This document shows, piece after piece, positions 1 to 11,245 of a stretch of 64,000 nucleotides of DNA. Under the pieces are notes generated by a model that saw nothing but the letters and a program-made list of their open reading frames with translations, made no database searches and was not told the DNA's origin. Where the stretch lies: contig ML058407.1 of the NCBI GenBank assembly GCA_003013855.2, positions 4,030,001 through 4,094,000 on the forward strand. The letters run 5' to 3'. Origin of the DNA: Liriodendron chinense (lineage: Eukaryota; Streptophyta; Magnoliopsida; Magnoliales; Magnoliaceae). How positions within the stretch are numbered: position 1 is the stretch's first letter; each line of letters begins with the position of its first letter. The position numbers were made by a program, and so were the translations under genes.

Positions 1-162
1 TTTGTCATCCAACCTGTTCATATGGTCACACGGAATTCTGATTCATATGGTCACACGGAATTCTGATTTGTCAGGCCCCAGACCATTGACACCCCTACCG
101 CAACGCTTTTAGAAAAGACAAGTTACTTTATTGTCCTCCTTCACTTTTTTTATAACAACAAA

Positions 163-373
163 GTGGAAAATCGTAAGCCATGTGGTGCATGTTGTACAAG
201 TATCACATCCTGTTAGGATCCGTGGAGCCTATCATCTGAGGTGTACTGTTCTTCCAACCATCACCTTTGTAGAAAATGTAAGTCATGGGACGCATATTGT
301 ACATGTATCACATCATATTAAGATATTTGAAGCATGATCATTAGAGGTGTACTGCTCATCCAGTCATCACTTT
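163..373. repeat. Two tandem copies of a ~105-bp unit
   Basis: Two diverged copies lie head to tail, about 163-267 and 268-373. Both contain a GTATCACATC block and end in a shared AGGTGTACTG block followed by a CCA-TCAC run. A 24-base direct repeat lies at about 20-67 just upstream. The short frame across the copies has no family resemblance, so I read this as non-coding. Confidence 0.55.
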
Positions 374-529
374 CATGGGTTGAGCTCCGCGCTGAGATCG
401 CTGGGGTTGCAAGGGGCAACACTCCCTTGCTTGGGGGTCCGAGGGCTACACCCTGAGCTTGAAGGAAAATTTAACTTATAATTTTACATGGAATTTTATG
501 TAAACCCCAGTTCGTTTAGGGTAATATAT

Positions 530-736
530 TTTTTGTTGTGAGAGAAAGAGAGAGTCATCATTGTATTGAGAGTTGCTTATTCATTTTTTGCCTTTGATCA
601 TAATGGATTGGTGTGAACCTGTGAATGTACCGAAAATAAACCACGTAAATCTTTGTGTTGTGGTTTTTCTTTTTCTGCTTTCTTTTTATTCCAATATTGT
701 TATGTATGTGGTCGAGAAGAGATCTTTCTCACAACA
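530..736 (+). mobile_element. Ty1/copia LTR, 3' part
   Basis: The block resembles the R/U5 part of a plant copia LTR, with an ACCACGTAAATCTTTGTG stretch near 640-657. It ends in ACAACA at 736 and is followed at once by a primer-site-like sequence and a gag start. The upstream end of the LTR is not resolved; it may begin near 375. No second LTR lies in the window, so the rest of the element is missing or out of view. Confidence 0.5.
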
Positions 737-737
737 A

Positions 738-750
738 TTGATATCAAAGC
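738..750 (+). promoter_or_regulatory. Copia primer binding site (tRNA-iMet type)
   Basis: TTGATATCAAAGC resembles the common plant copia primer site TGGTATCAGAGC, complementary to the 3' end of initiator tRNA-Met, with a few changes. Its place one base after the LTR end supports the call. Confidence 0.5.
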
Positions 751-770
751 TCTTGGTTTAAGTGATAGCA

Positions 771-950
771 ATGTCAGAAGAAGGAAAGGTGAAGATTAAA
801 AAGTTCAATGGTTCAAACTTTGAAATGTGGAAGATGTATATGGAAGATTACCTTTATTAGAGGGTCAGGATGTTACAGATTTGGATATGGCCCCTTTTTG
901 GGCCAATGCCTTAAAATGAGCAGGAAAAATGGATGGATGAAGTAAATGTA
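771..950 (+). pseudogene. Ty1/copia gag, N-terminal remnant
   Basis: The ATG at 771 opens a reading that matches the start of copia gag: a KFNGSNFEMWKMYMEDYL segment, where a conserved lysine-phenylalanine-aspartate/asparagine-glycine run precedes a W-x-x-M helix. A TAG stops it after about 29 codons. A second frame further on reads NEQEKWMDEV, like the next conserved segment of the family. No other gag, protease or pol part follows, and MITE-like sequence takes over after about 1000. It is a truncated dead copy. Confidence 0.6.
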
Positions 951-1140
951 TAAAACATAGAGCCGTTTACTAAAAACCGCCTTATAAAATTACGAAAACC
1001 CACCTACTTTTAAGTTATTTAAAGTAATCCGCTTTGCCTTTTACTCCGTGTCCATTTAACCACTTGGCGTCACTTGCCATTGCAATTGCATGTATTTTTC
1101 TTAAGACAAGAAGTAAGAAGGTGGGTTCTTAAATCCCAAG

Positions 1141-1595
1141 TTAGGTGGGGCCCACATGGGGTTTCTAAGAAATCCAACCCATTCACATGTTTTGCCAAAT
1201 CATTTTATAGCATCAGCCCAAAAAAGAGGCTAATCCAAATCTCAAGTAGGCCACACAAAAGAAAATATTGGATATTAGACGCGCACCATTGAAACATTTC
1301 TAGGGCCGCAAAAGCTCTAGATCAGGCTAATATTTTTATTATTTCAATTCATCACAGTAGTAGGACCCTATGAATAGTTGGGCCACTTTATAAACGGTTG
1401 GATGGCATGTAAACATCACAGTCGATCCAAGAACGTATTAAATTGTAAGCAACCATTTCCATTGTTTCAACTCGAGTGGCCCACTTAAGTTTCAGATTTC
1501 CCTAAATTTTGGTCTCAAAGTCTTAAAATGATCTTCCAAAAGGGATGAACGGAGTAGATTTCTCCCAAACATCACTTTGGGCCCCACATGGTGGA
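1141..1595. mobile_element. Fold-back MITE of the GGGGCCCAC family
   Basis: The left end near GTGGGGCCCACA and the right end near GGGCCCCACATGG are inverted relative to each other. The arms (roughly 200 bases each) share a degenerate inverted order of landmarks seen in other copies here: an ATCATTTTA block, a CCACAAAAG/GGCCC block, and a centre where TATTTTTATTATTTC replaces the usual pyrimidine run. It has no coding capacity. Confidence 0.5.
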
Positions 1596-1704
1596 TATAC
1601 GTCATTTCAAATGTGACCTAAAATTACATCACAGCTGGCATGTCAGAGAGAGACGGAAATAGATTAGGTGGGGCAACCATCTTATCCAACACAGTTTTGT
1701 CCTT

Positions 1705-2137
1705 AATATGGGGCCCACCTAGATGTATTAGCCTCACATCCACTCCATCCAAACATTTTGAAAACTCATTTTAGGGCATAATCTAAAAAATGAAAAAGAC
1801 TTAAACCTTAGGTGGACCATATTACAAGAAATAGTGGTAATCATCCATTAAAAAAATTTAGAGGCCACAGAAATTTTGGATCAAGCTGATATTCGTTTTT
1901 TCCCTTCATACATCTTTTTGTGATCTTATGAACAGGTTAGATGGAAAATAAACATTACAATGGGCCTTAGGAAGTTTTTAATGGTGGGAGTTCACTCACC
2001 ACTGTTTTCATGATGTGTGGTCTACCTAAGACTTGGATATGCCTAATTCTCTAGCTCTTAACATATAATAGTTATCCAAAATGAATGGATGGTATGGATA
2101 AAACAAATACAACATAGTGGGGCCCACTAAGCACCGC
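1705..2137. mobile_element. Fold-back MITE of the GGGGCCCAC family
   Basis: It begins near ATGGGGCCCACCTAGATG and ends with the inverted ATAGTGGGGCCCACTAAG. Internal landmarks shared with the other copies are the CTCATTTTAGGGCATA block, an AGTGG-TAATCATCCATTAA segment, and GATCAAGCTGATATTCGTTTTTTCCC at the centre. It lies about 110 bases from the preceding copy. Confidence 0.55.
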
Positions 2138-2198
2138 CAAGTACCCACTTTGGTACGATAGCGTCTATAGGCAATCCGATGGGGGTGAGTGGATTAGG

Positions 2199-2385
2199 GA
2201 CTCGGATTGGCTAGTGACCCCAACACCAGCTCCTGGGCTGGTGTTCCTTGCTGGCGAGATACCATTGGTGTGTCAGAAAGGGGCCATCACACCTAACAAG
2301 GCAGTGAGTTGACGTAAAGAAAACGGAGCAAACAGTGTTAGAGCTCATTTCACTCGAGTCTTTGCACGGGAAGAGAAAAATCATT

Positions 2386-2434
<49 letters not shown>

Positions 2435-2690
2435 CTCTCTCTCTCTCTCAAATTCTTTCTCCACCAGGTCCTTTCTCTCAAATTTAAGAAGATACATGGC
2501 TTGCCTAACCCTCCACATCAAGTCTGTCTAATTCTTTCTATTTCTCTCTTAATCTTATTTGCAATGGCTTGGGGATTTTAGGGATTTGTGATTTTTTTTC
2601 ATCTTCGAATGTGAATTTTGTAAATTTTCGGCTTTGTATGTAGATTTTAGGATTTTTCACATCCTCCAATTTCATCAGATTCTACTTAAA
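2199..2690 (+). repeat. CT-rich interspersed repeat, copy 1 (candidate Mutator-like TIR)
   Basis: From GGATTGGCTAGTGACCCC through the CT tract to TGTAGATTTTAGG, this block matches the reverse complement of about 42575-43057 closely over its whole length. Two CT tracts and a GCTTGCCTAACCCTCCACATCA segment are in the same order in both. A shorter related copy is at 21015-21250. Its length, terminal position and inverted partner suit a Mutator-like terminal inverted repeat, but that is inference. Confidence 0.6.
2391..2449. repeat. (CT)n microsatellite
   Basis: An almost pure CT dinucleotide run with one CG interruption, inside the interspersed CT-rich repeat. It would be a GA run on the other strand. 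Confidence 0.95.
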
Positions 2691-2744
2691 AAGTTCCCAC
2701 CCTTTCCTTACCAAAGAAAATCTCGTTACATTTTTTTTTCTATT

Positions 2745-3000
2745 CTGTTAGAATTCTAGAAAGGATTTTGAATAGTGGCGAATAGTATGTGGAAAGATTG
2801 GCTAATGTGGCTTTTATAAGAGTAACCAAACCCCCAAAAGAAAGATGTGGTTTCTTCGAGGAAGATAGTTTTTGTTCAAAGTTTTCAATGATCGGGTCCC
2901 AAACCGAGGAAATTCTAAGAGTAGACCCCAATGGTAGACTGAGATTAAGTCATAGGAAGAGAGGACTGCCTCCAAGGGCCTTAGCCATAGCCTCAACATC
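2745..3000 (-). pseudogene. Non-LTR retrotransposon (LINE) reverse transcriptase fragment
   Basis: The minus strand reads a segment typical of plant L1-type reverse transcriptase between the catalytic domain and its end: a VWDPIIENFEQKLSS run, then LSFGGLVTLIKATLANLSTYY, which corresponds to the conserved G-G-R-x-T-L-I-K-x-x-L-x-x-x-P-x-Y-Y motif. The preceding LPLG motif is in another frame, so at least one frameshift and one stop are present. Only about 85 codons survive. It sits just past the CT-rich repeat. Confidence 0.6.
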
Positions 3001-4355
3001 CTAACGTATTTACCACCACCCTGCCAACACACTTGTTGAGAAGTTAACTTGGAAAGCAGATATCACATAGAAGCAATGGATACTTTTAACAACGAATGTT
3101 TGAGATTTGTTGGCTTCACAAGGTTGGGATTCGAAAATGATAGAACCACAACAGTAGCTTAGGACATTGGGATTTAAATACCAGATGTAACTCAAGGTGA
3201 ATTTGTTCTCCTGCATGACACATGAAAAATCCGACAACCATATAAAATCTGTGAAACCTCATACGCCTATATATAGACAAACTAAGATTGCTACATTTTC
3301 AAGTAATCACATTAAATATCACATTCAACACTTTAATAGAAAATGTGAGAATAAGCGTTAGCTAAGGTTAATAGCAAATATGTGATAACCGTGTCCAACG
3401 CAAATATAATATTTGATACTGATTATGTATATTACTAATCTAAATGAGGTTTTGACACGGATCATTGGAACCTTGAGAAGTAGGTATAGTTGGCCTATGC
3501 AGACAGAAGCCTAGACAAGGTACAGCCAGCATGACTTAATCCTGACAAAGTATCAAATGCATTGAAATAACAATTTCAGCTATGGACCACCTAAAACCTC
3601 GAGGCTCCAAAAATAAAATATGCTATTTGTCAAGACCATCGTCACAGGGTAACATATTCAGTCCTTATCATCCTCGACAGCACCCTGACAAGCGCGCATG
3701 CTGGCCCGATTCACTCACAAATCCTTATGCCAAACAACTAAAGAGCCTGAGCCATATGTGTAAAGCTGTAAACCAACTATAGTACCCTCAATGTTCCATC
3801 CTCTGACACCCACCACATCCTTAATGCTTGTCTAGAATCCAAATTTGTCAATTAAATAATCCACCAACCACAATCTACATTGGCACCACCATGCACCACA
3901 AACCAACCAACAAAGTTGTGCCTCATGGGCACTTCCATTTGCTATGAGCCAGACTCCAAAGCTCATTCTAACCACCTTCACCCGTTACAAGTCAACTGAT
4001 GAAGATGATTATGGCTTAACATACATAAATGGGTTACTTTGCCATTGTAAGAGGTAAAGAGAATAAACCACTTCTTCTTCTTTTCTCCTTTTCTTCTTGC
4101 TCCTCAATGCTCCAACTATTTGGCCTACTCATTACTCCTTATATCAATTCAATTCAATCTGCAATCTACCACGTAAAGTTGATACCCTGATTGGCTGAAT
4201 TTACACCTCTGCAATTTAGCCACAACATCTGAGAAGTCACTCGTCTTTCATAATCAACCTCAACCTCACAAGAAGCCATGACTTCATATCTTGAACTTGT
4301 AACCACACGCATCTCAGTATGATGCTTCAGGTCGCAACTCACCCGTCTGAGAGCT
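3001..4355. other. Host sequence left of R1; no recognised gene
   Basis: I find no family-like reading here. The stretch has scattered short frames only and a pyrimidine-rich segment at about 4070-4100. It was contiguous with 18593 onward before R1 inserted, as the GAGCT/GAGCC duplication shows. Confidence 0.4.
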
Positions 4356-5806
4356 TGTTCGCTCGACTCAAGTGCAAGGCTGCGATGTAGTAATAACTCA
4401 ATGAGACCAAGGCCAATCCACAGGAAATTAGGTAAAAAATCCTAATTTATTCCAGTAACGTCAATTAAAACAGTTTAGGAATTCAATTAGAAGAACTAGA
4501 ACTAAAACAGCAACTTAAAGAGAAAATCTGAAAATAGGAAAAAGAGCACTAAGGCTTTAAGGATCCACTTGTAGCAATCCCATGTCAATCCGTTCATCCA
4601 AGCACAACCACAATTAGAATCAAAGTTCTATCTATCATCTAATTGAAAGATAAATCATTCAACACACATTCTTCACTCAAATCTGGAAATTCAGAATTCT
4701 AGTTCTAATGAAGCATGTAGACTTCAAACTTGTAGCCTTCGAAGTAACAGCCATGCCAAGAGATTATGGCATGCTCTAGGGTTACTACAATTTGAATCTA
4801 ATCAATCCCAACATGGCAATCTCAAAGAATTGCAAGGAATTCATGTCTGAAGTACGTGAACTCTCATAAAACATCCAAAAAGACCAACTTTATTTAAAGT
4901 AGAACTCAAAAATCCAACTTGAAGTAAAGTAAACTTGAATTAAAATGAATTAAACATGAAAATTGGTTACAAGCTTCACCTCTTAGCCCTTGTTAAGAGG
5001 TTCTAGCCAAGAATTGTCATACTACAACTAGAATCAAAAGAAAAATTAAAGAAAAACATGAAAACTAGAAAATCCAGATTCGGCAGAGTTGCAGACGCTC
5101 CACGAAGCTTTCCTTCACCTTCCACGACTTTCAATCTCTTCTAGGAAACCTTTAGATCGAAGTAAAGGAGTCCTTTTATAGTCTTCAAGCCCCATCATCG
5201 CAGAACATTCGAGAATCTGCGTAAAACTTATGCACTTGCGCAGAGAAAATCGGACCAGAATTAAAAATTTCTAGACTTAGCGCATGGTTGATTGATCTCT
5301 TGGGCTGGGCGATCAATCGCACCTGCGATCCAACCATAAAAACTGTATTTTACGGATGGGCCATTGATCGCAGGTGGCTGGGCGATTGATCGATGGAGCT
5401 CTTTTTTATCCAACAACCAATCTGGAATTCCTACCTCATGAGTGATCAATCGGGTTGGGAAACCGATCAATCGATGATCCATCTTTCAGTCTAGCAGTAC
5501 ATGCACAGTGGCCGATCAATCGGTCTGGCCAGTGGATCAATCGATCACCCTGGCGATCAATCGGTCAGGCCTAACCGATCAATCGGCTAGGGTGAATTTT
5601 CTTCTTTTCTTTTCCTCTTCAAAAACTTGCTTCTTTCCTTTAATCTTCAATGCATATTAAAAGTGTCTTTTAATCATAATTTTGGTGAAGTCCCTCTCGC
5701 ATTCCTATAAACATAAAAACATGTATTAAATTAGTCTTTAAACATGTAAACTATGCATAATGTGTGATGAATTGGGGTTAGGAAATGTACAATTCAGAGC
5801 TCAACA
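4356..5806 (-). repeat. R1 3' LTR
   Basis: Read on the minus strand it starts TGTTGAGCTCTGAATTG and ends GAGCGAACA. It has a TATA box (TTTTATA on the plus strand, 5174-5180), a motif array upstream of it (5286-5605), a downstream hairpin at about 4977-4998 and the U5 block TTATTACTACATCGCA near the end. Its counterpart is 17139-18587. Confidence 0.9.
5286..5605 (-). promoter_or_regulatory. GATTGATC/GATCAATC motif array in R1 U3
   Basis: About a dozen copies of GATCAATCG, or its inverse CGATTGATC, are spread over 320 bases, directly upstream of the minus-strand TATA box. The core is a near-palindrome. The other LTR (18070-18370) carries the same array with base changes. Position suggests a promoter or enhancer role; this is inference. 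Confidence 0.55.
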
Positions 5807-6450
5807 CACACCCCCAACCAGCATTTTGCTAGTCCCGAGCAAAACTGCGTGAAACAAATTCAACTTTCCAAAACCCAAATCTCTTCCGGAAACTATGCTT
5901 CTATACACTCCAAGACACACAAGTGCAAAATTCAGAAAAAATGGGTGATAGAAATTGAAATCTTAAACTCTCTAAATGTAACAAGTGTTCACATAGAATT
6001 CCACTGATTGATTGATAAATAGAAGAATTCAAACAAGTTTAACCTAGTGTACATAGTGAAAGTTCATCTCGTGAATTTTTAGGATTAACTTCTTCATAGA
6101 TTAGCAAAACTAAGGATCTAAAGGTGTATAGATCAATCAAATGCCTATGACAAGAATTTGCCTTACCATTCCTTCGACGGCTTTTACTCTACTTCGTATT
6201 TCCAGCTTTGGTTACGGGTAGAACATATCCTAGTTGGTAATAGGTAGCCCTTTTAAGAAATTTTTCAATATATATTCAATATATAACCATAGTTTCTTTT
6301 CCTTTTCATATTAGATAGGATTTTTAGAAATCCTTTTCTTTCGTTCTTTTCTTTTATTTCACATGAACAAAGATGGACAAAGTTCCTCGGCTTGGTTCCT
6401 TAACACCTTAGATCCAAGTCTAACCAATGTACAAATCTACATAACCCCTT
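5807..6450 (-). other. R1 polypurine tract and 3' untranslated segment
   Basis: Next to the LTR the minus strand reads GGTTGGGGGTGTG (5807-5820 region), a polypurine tract that primes plus-strand DNA synthesis. The rest is non-coding and resembles the matching part of R2, R3 and R4. It ends at the R2 insertion point with CCCTT at 6446-6450. Confidence 0.75.
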
Positions 6451-6731
6451 GTCGATCAATCGCTCAGGTTGTGAGATCAATTTCTCAGGGCTGGGAGATC
6501 AATTTCTCAGGGTGATTTTTCTTCTTCTTGCTTCTTTTCTTCACTCTTTTTCTTGCTTCTTTTCTTTGATCTTCAATGCACACTAAGAGTGTCTTTTAAT
6601 CATCATTTTTTGTGAAGTCTTTCTCTCATCCTACAATCACAAAACATTGCATTAAATAAGTTCGTACGCATAGAAATCATGCAATGTTAGTAATAAAATG
6701 GGGTAGAATATACACATTTCAAAGCTCAACA
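6451..6731 (-). repeat. R2 3' LTR, truncated
   Basis: It matches only the U3 start of the 5' LTR, aligning with about 12690-12981. The other ~1.45 kb, including TATA, R and U5, is missing. The break sits exactly at the target duplication, so the loss reached the element's edge without taking flanking DNA. Confidence 0.75.
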
Positions 6732-7869
6732 CACACCCCCAACTAGCATTTTGCTAGTCTCGAGCAAAACATACGTGAAACAAAATCCAACTTTTTAAAA
6801 CCCAACTCTATTTTCAAAACTATACTTCTATAAATCTCAAGACATACAAGTGCAAAATTCAGAAAAACTGGGTGATAAAAGTTGAAATCTTAAACTCCCT
6901 AAACATAACGAGTGTTCATATAGAATCATCACCGATTGATTGATAAATAGATGAATTCAAACAAGTATGATCTAGTGTGCATAGTGAATGTTCATCTCAT
7001 GGATTTTCAGGATTACCTTCTTCAACGAAACTAAAGATCCAAAGGTGTATAGATCAACAACAAGCCAATGACAAGAATTTGCCTTACCGTTCCTTCAACG
7101 GCTTTCACACTACTTCCCAGTTCCAGCTTTGGTTACAGGTAAACCATCCCCTAGTTGGTAATAGGTAGCTTTTTTCGAAAATTTTCAACATATATTCAAT
7201 GATAACCATTTTTTTTTCTTTTTTTTTATATACATTAGATAGGATTTTAGAAATCCATATCTTTCGTTCTTTTCTCTTTACTTCACATGAACAAGGACGG
7301 ACAAAGTTCCCCAGCTTGGTTCCTTAACGCTTTAGGTCTCAGTCTAGCCAATTTACAAATCTACATAATCGTTTTAAACCATGAGAATCATGTAATGTGA
7401 GCTAGGCTCAAAAGTGTTCAAACATTTTATCGATCATATAAATAGGAGAATTCATATAGAAAACTATTATATTAGAGATAATTCAAGGCTTTTAATATCA
7501 ATCACTCCATGTCTCTTTCTCCCATACAAGTACCATCCCAAGTGCAAAGAAGCAAAGTTTTCCAAAAGAGTTTTGAACTTTCAAAAAAATTAAAAAATTT
7601 ACTACAAAATTTTGCTCGAAATGTCACAAATTACTAGATTCAAAGAATCTCACCCCCTAACCAAATCTTGCATTGTCCTCAATGTAAAAAGATATGCAAT
7701 AATCAAAGATGTGAAAGCAATTATATAAATAAAGGAGAGTGAGAGCAAGAGTACTTGAGATAGTCGATCATGGAAGTCTACAACTCCAAACAACTAAAAA
7801 ATTAAAATAAATGAAACTACTTTATACCTCCGTCAGACTAGGAGGTCAATCTTGATACACAAGATCATT
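6732..7869 (-). other. R2 3' untranslated region with two polypurine-like tracts
   Basis: The true polypurine tract lies next to the LTR (about 6732-6746, CACACCCCCAACT on the plus strand). A second tract with a CATTG-AGGA-CAATG hairpin lies about 0.9 kb away at 7648-7685. The remainder is non-coding and similar to R1, R3 and R4. Confidence 0.65.
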
Positions 7870-8336
7870 CAAAGGAATGGAATTTAGCAGAATTAATAGG
7901 TGGAGTAAAAGACTTTTCAGTAATACCATCCACCATCCTGCTGCATAGTGCACATGAGTGATGTTTGTCATTCTAATCCATTAAAAATTCGGTTGAAAAA
8001 TTTCAGCGGGTTTCTCAAAGTTATCACCCCATGTGTTAAGAAATGAGAATTTCTTCGGTTGAAATTCATCAAACATGAATCTTCTTTCCAACTTGTCTGG
8101 AAAAATATTAATCAAGTAAGGATCAATCCAGAGATGTTGTTCTTCGGTTTGAACAAACTAAAGTAATGTGGAGACTTGAAATTTTTCTTCACAAGTCGGT
8201 ATGGTTTCCACATTTTTAGCTTCTACCAGTGCTTCCACACTTGATACTTTGGTATTGCTCTCCGTAGAAGGGGTCTTTGTGGGCACTGATGAAGTTTCCC
8301 TCAAGGCATTGATAATGTCACGGACATTGGATCATC
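7870..8336 (-). pseudogene. R2 C-terminal tail following the protease
   Basis: The minus strand holds broken frames that align with the tails of R1 and R3: a PYL start, then a K-x-x-R-R/H-x-x-F segment and an asparagine-rich stretch, ending near the shared CTCCTAGTCTGACGGAGG block. Several stops and shifts are present. I do not recognise a known domain. It occupies the place where RT and integrase lie in R4. Confidence 0.45.
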
Positions 8337-9150
8337 CTAATCCTCAAAATATGTCAAACACTCTTCTAGAGTGTAGGAAACTTCGACCTTCTCAGTCACT
8401 TGTGTAGGTTGGAATATGTCATCAACTACTACACATTCAGAAATTGGCCTCTCCATAGGAAAGTCAAGAACTAATCCATCAAATTCCTGCATAACAAAAT
8501 TTTTCAAGTCAGTGATTGGTGTCTTGTCAATCAAATTTTCAGAATTTGGCTCTTCCAAGGTCTCATCAATATTTAAAACTACTTCTTCCTTGAAATGAGC
8601 CAAGCAAACTTCTGAGGTTTTGAAAAATTTAGCCGAGGGTGACTCATCATCATCCATAATTCTATCTATGAAATTAATCATGTGGATCTCATCTTTATCC
8701 TCATTCTCATCCTCTTGTTGTTTATGCAAATGAAACACATTCAGCTTCATTGTCATATTTTCAAAGGAAATTTTCATAACTCCATTCCTATAATTAATTA
8801 TAGCATTGGCAGTTGCTAAGAATGGTTGGCCTAGAATGATGGGAACTTGAGTGCATACATTTTTAACCGCTTGTGTATCCAAAACAATAAAGTCTACCGG
8901 GTAGTAGAACTTATCAATTTGGATTAACACATCCTCAATTACTCCTCTCGGTATTCTAACGGAGCAATCCGTAAGTTGTAAAGTTATCCTGATGTGTTTT
9001 AATTCACCAAGTCCAAGTTGCTCATATACCGAGTAGGGAATCAAGTTAACACTAGTCCCTAGATCGAGAAGTGCTCTATTGATCCGGAAGTTACCTATCA
9101 TTCAAGAGATTGTATGGCTTCTGGGATCTTTGAATTTGTGAGTGTTTTGT
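8337..9150 (-). pseudogene. R2 retropepsin-like aspartic protease region
   Basis: The minus strand has an open run of about 254 codons with a retropepsin core: the active-site motif DLGTS (usual DLGAS or DTGA), followed by VNLIPYSVYEQLGLGEL, the flap region and the ILGQPFLATANAIIN segment (usual ILGRPFLAT). The downstream acidic part continues to VSYTLEECLTYFED. Family knowledge: this enzyme cuts the Gag-Pol polyprotein in the virus-like particle. The catalytic Asp is present, but the upstream frame is broken, so it is unlikely to be made as part of a full polyprotein. Confidence 0.75.
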
Positions 9151-9254
9151 TGTATGATAGCACTCACTTATTCCGTAAAAAATGCCCTCTTATGCATGTT
9201 TTGCTTACGCTTTACGGCACATAAATCCTTTAGAAATTTGGCGTATGAAGAAAT

Positions 9255-9690
9255 TTACTTAATTGCATCTAACAAGAGAATGTTGATTTTAACTTGTTGG
9301 AAGACTTTTAGGATATTCTGATTTTCACTTGGTCTTTTGGTTGAGATAAGACGTTGGGGGAATGGGGTCACAAGTTTATACACAAGCTCCGGCTCTTCAT
9401 CTTGTGGAGCATTGTTCAATTCACCATCGCTCTTAGAATCAATCGGGTCATTAGTCTTTATGGCCTTCACCGGTTCAGATTTTTCAATTGCTTTTCCACT
9501 TCTAAGAGTGGTGATAGCTTGAACATGTTCCACATGAGGATGGGTTGAAGAATTGGTGTTTGTTTCCAATTGTTCCTTGGGGTTAGGATAAGATTGGGTC
9601 AAAACAGTCCATTTCTCCCTAACTCCTAGGTGTGTCTCAATTCTTTCAACCAAGTTTTTAAGTTCATTCATGGCTTGCATATTGGACTGA
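9255..9690 (-). pseudogene. R2 gag-protease linker
   Basis: The frame holds the MNELKNLVERIETHLGVRE segment and the conserved ITTLRSGK motif that sits between gag and protease in this group; ITTLRSGK is also seen in R1, R3 and R4. The PLLDAIK segment marks the start of the protease lead-in. A frame break separates it from gag upstream. Confidence 0.65.
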
Positions 9691-9695
9691 TTTAT

Positions 9696-10860
9696 CTAAA
9701 TTTGTCCAATTATAAATGCGTTCAATGTATCCTCAAGAGTACTCTTTTGAGGAGACCCTTGGGAGGCATTGTTTGTATTTACCATAGGTCCATTTCTCCC
9801 ATTAAAATTTAGTTTAAACCGCCAATCAGGATTATTCAAGTTAGAATTTGGTCCACTAAAGGGGCGTTGGTAAGCGTTTGTGGCATTTGATTGAGTTTGC
9901 AAAATGTCTTGAAACACAGGGATTGTTGGACAATCCTTTATTAAGTAAACATCACTCTCACAAATACCACATGCACTCTCAACGGCCTCACCGATGGTTA
10001 TCATGTTAACACTCTTCAATTCTATGGCCTTAACCTTCTTTGTGAGACCCGCCACCTTTGTGTTTAAATCGTCCTCCCCATCTAATACATATACTCTTTT
10101 CTCTCTTGGGGCTGACTTGGAATTACTAGTCGGATTAGAGATGTCCCAAGATTGGGCATTCTTGACTAGCATATCAAAGTAATCCCAATCATCATCAGGT
10201 GCTTTGTTCAAAAGCTCACCATTACACATCATTTGAACAAATTGGCGCATGTTTGAACTTAATCCGCCATGGAAGAAGTCAATCAAGCACCATTTTTCAT
10301 AACGATGGTGTGGGAATTCTAATAAAAGATCCTTGAACCTTTCCCAACATTGAAAAAATATTTCATCTAATTTTTGGGAGAAATTCATGATGGTCCGCCT
10401 TAATGCATTGGTTTTATGAACTGAAAAGTACTTTTTAAGGAACTTACGAGTCATCTCAGCCCATGTCCCGATGCTTCTAGGTTTAAGTGATTGGAGTCAT
10501 GATTTGGCTTTGTTCTTTAGAGAGAAGGGGAACAATTTCAGTTGATTATATCTTGGGAGACATCATTAAATTGAAAGGTGTTGGCAATCTCCTCAAATTC
10601 ATTAAGGTGCACATATGGACTTTCAGAGTTGAATCTATGAAATTTCGAGATTAACTTGATAATTCCTGGTTAAGGTCTACGTTTCCTGCATTAGTTGGAA
10701 AAATAATGCAGGAAGACGTGGTTGTTCTCTCCCGTTGTAAATAATCTCTCGATGTTTTGACCGGAGGAACAAAGCGTTCCTCATTCTCATTATGTTTCGA
10801 CCTACTTGGTGGTGCATTATGCTTATCGTTTTCAACATTGTGTGGTTCATTCTCAGCCAT
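9696..10860 (-). pseudogene. R2 gag
   Basis: The start is probably the ATG at 10860. The N-terminal part reads about 69 codons with the RDYLQ motif, then breaks. The second part (9696-10454) has the retrotransposon gag core: FLKKYFSVHKTNALRRTIMNF, FQCWERFKDLL and MRQFVQMMCNGELL. The zinc knuckle reads C-x2-C-x4-Y-x4-C, so the usual histidine is replaced by tyrosine and zinc binding is doubtful. Gag forms the virus-like particle. The copy has frameshifts and cannot give a full protein. Confidence 0.75.
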
Positions 10861-11222
10861 GATTTTAGAGGATTAAGGATTTCCTAGACATTTTCTAACT
10901 CGTCTATGATTGACTAGGCCTTCAACTAAACCTCCCTCACTTAGAAGTCGCGATATATGATCACGCTCCTCATGGGACATAAAACACACAAAAACTAACT
11001 AATATAAAATTCTAAAAACAAAAACAAAAACTAAAATTAAATGAGTTAAAGTTAGAACAGTGTTACCGGATGGAAAAACTATGTTAGAGAAGAAAATTCT
11101 ACAAAATAAACAAAATTTGTTAGTAGAAATTTTTTGATAAAAACCTATAAAGCAATAAATTCCAACCTAACCTATCTAACCTAACTATGCCCTAATTACA
11201 AACTTCAGAACCGTTAACCTAA

Positions 11223-11240
11223 TCCCCAGCAACGGTGCCA
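11223..11240 (-). promoter_or_regulatory. R2 primer binding site (tRNA-Asp)
   Basis: On the minus strand it reads TGGCACCGTTGCTGGGGA, which is the complement of the 3' end of plant tRNA-Asp (GTC) with two changes. It lies five bases inside the 5' LTR, at the expected place. The Asp primer is typical of the Athila lineage. Confidence 0.8.
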
Positions 11241-11245
11241 AAAAC

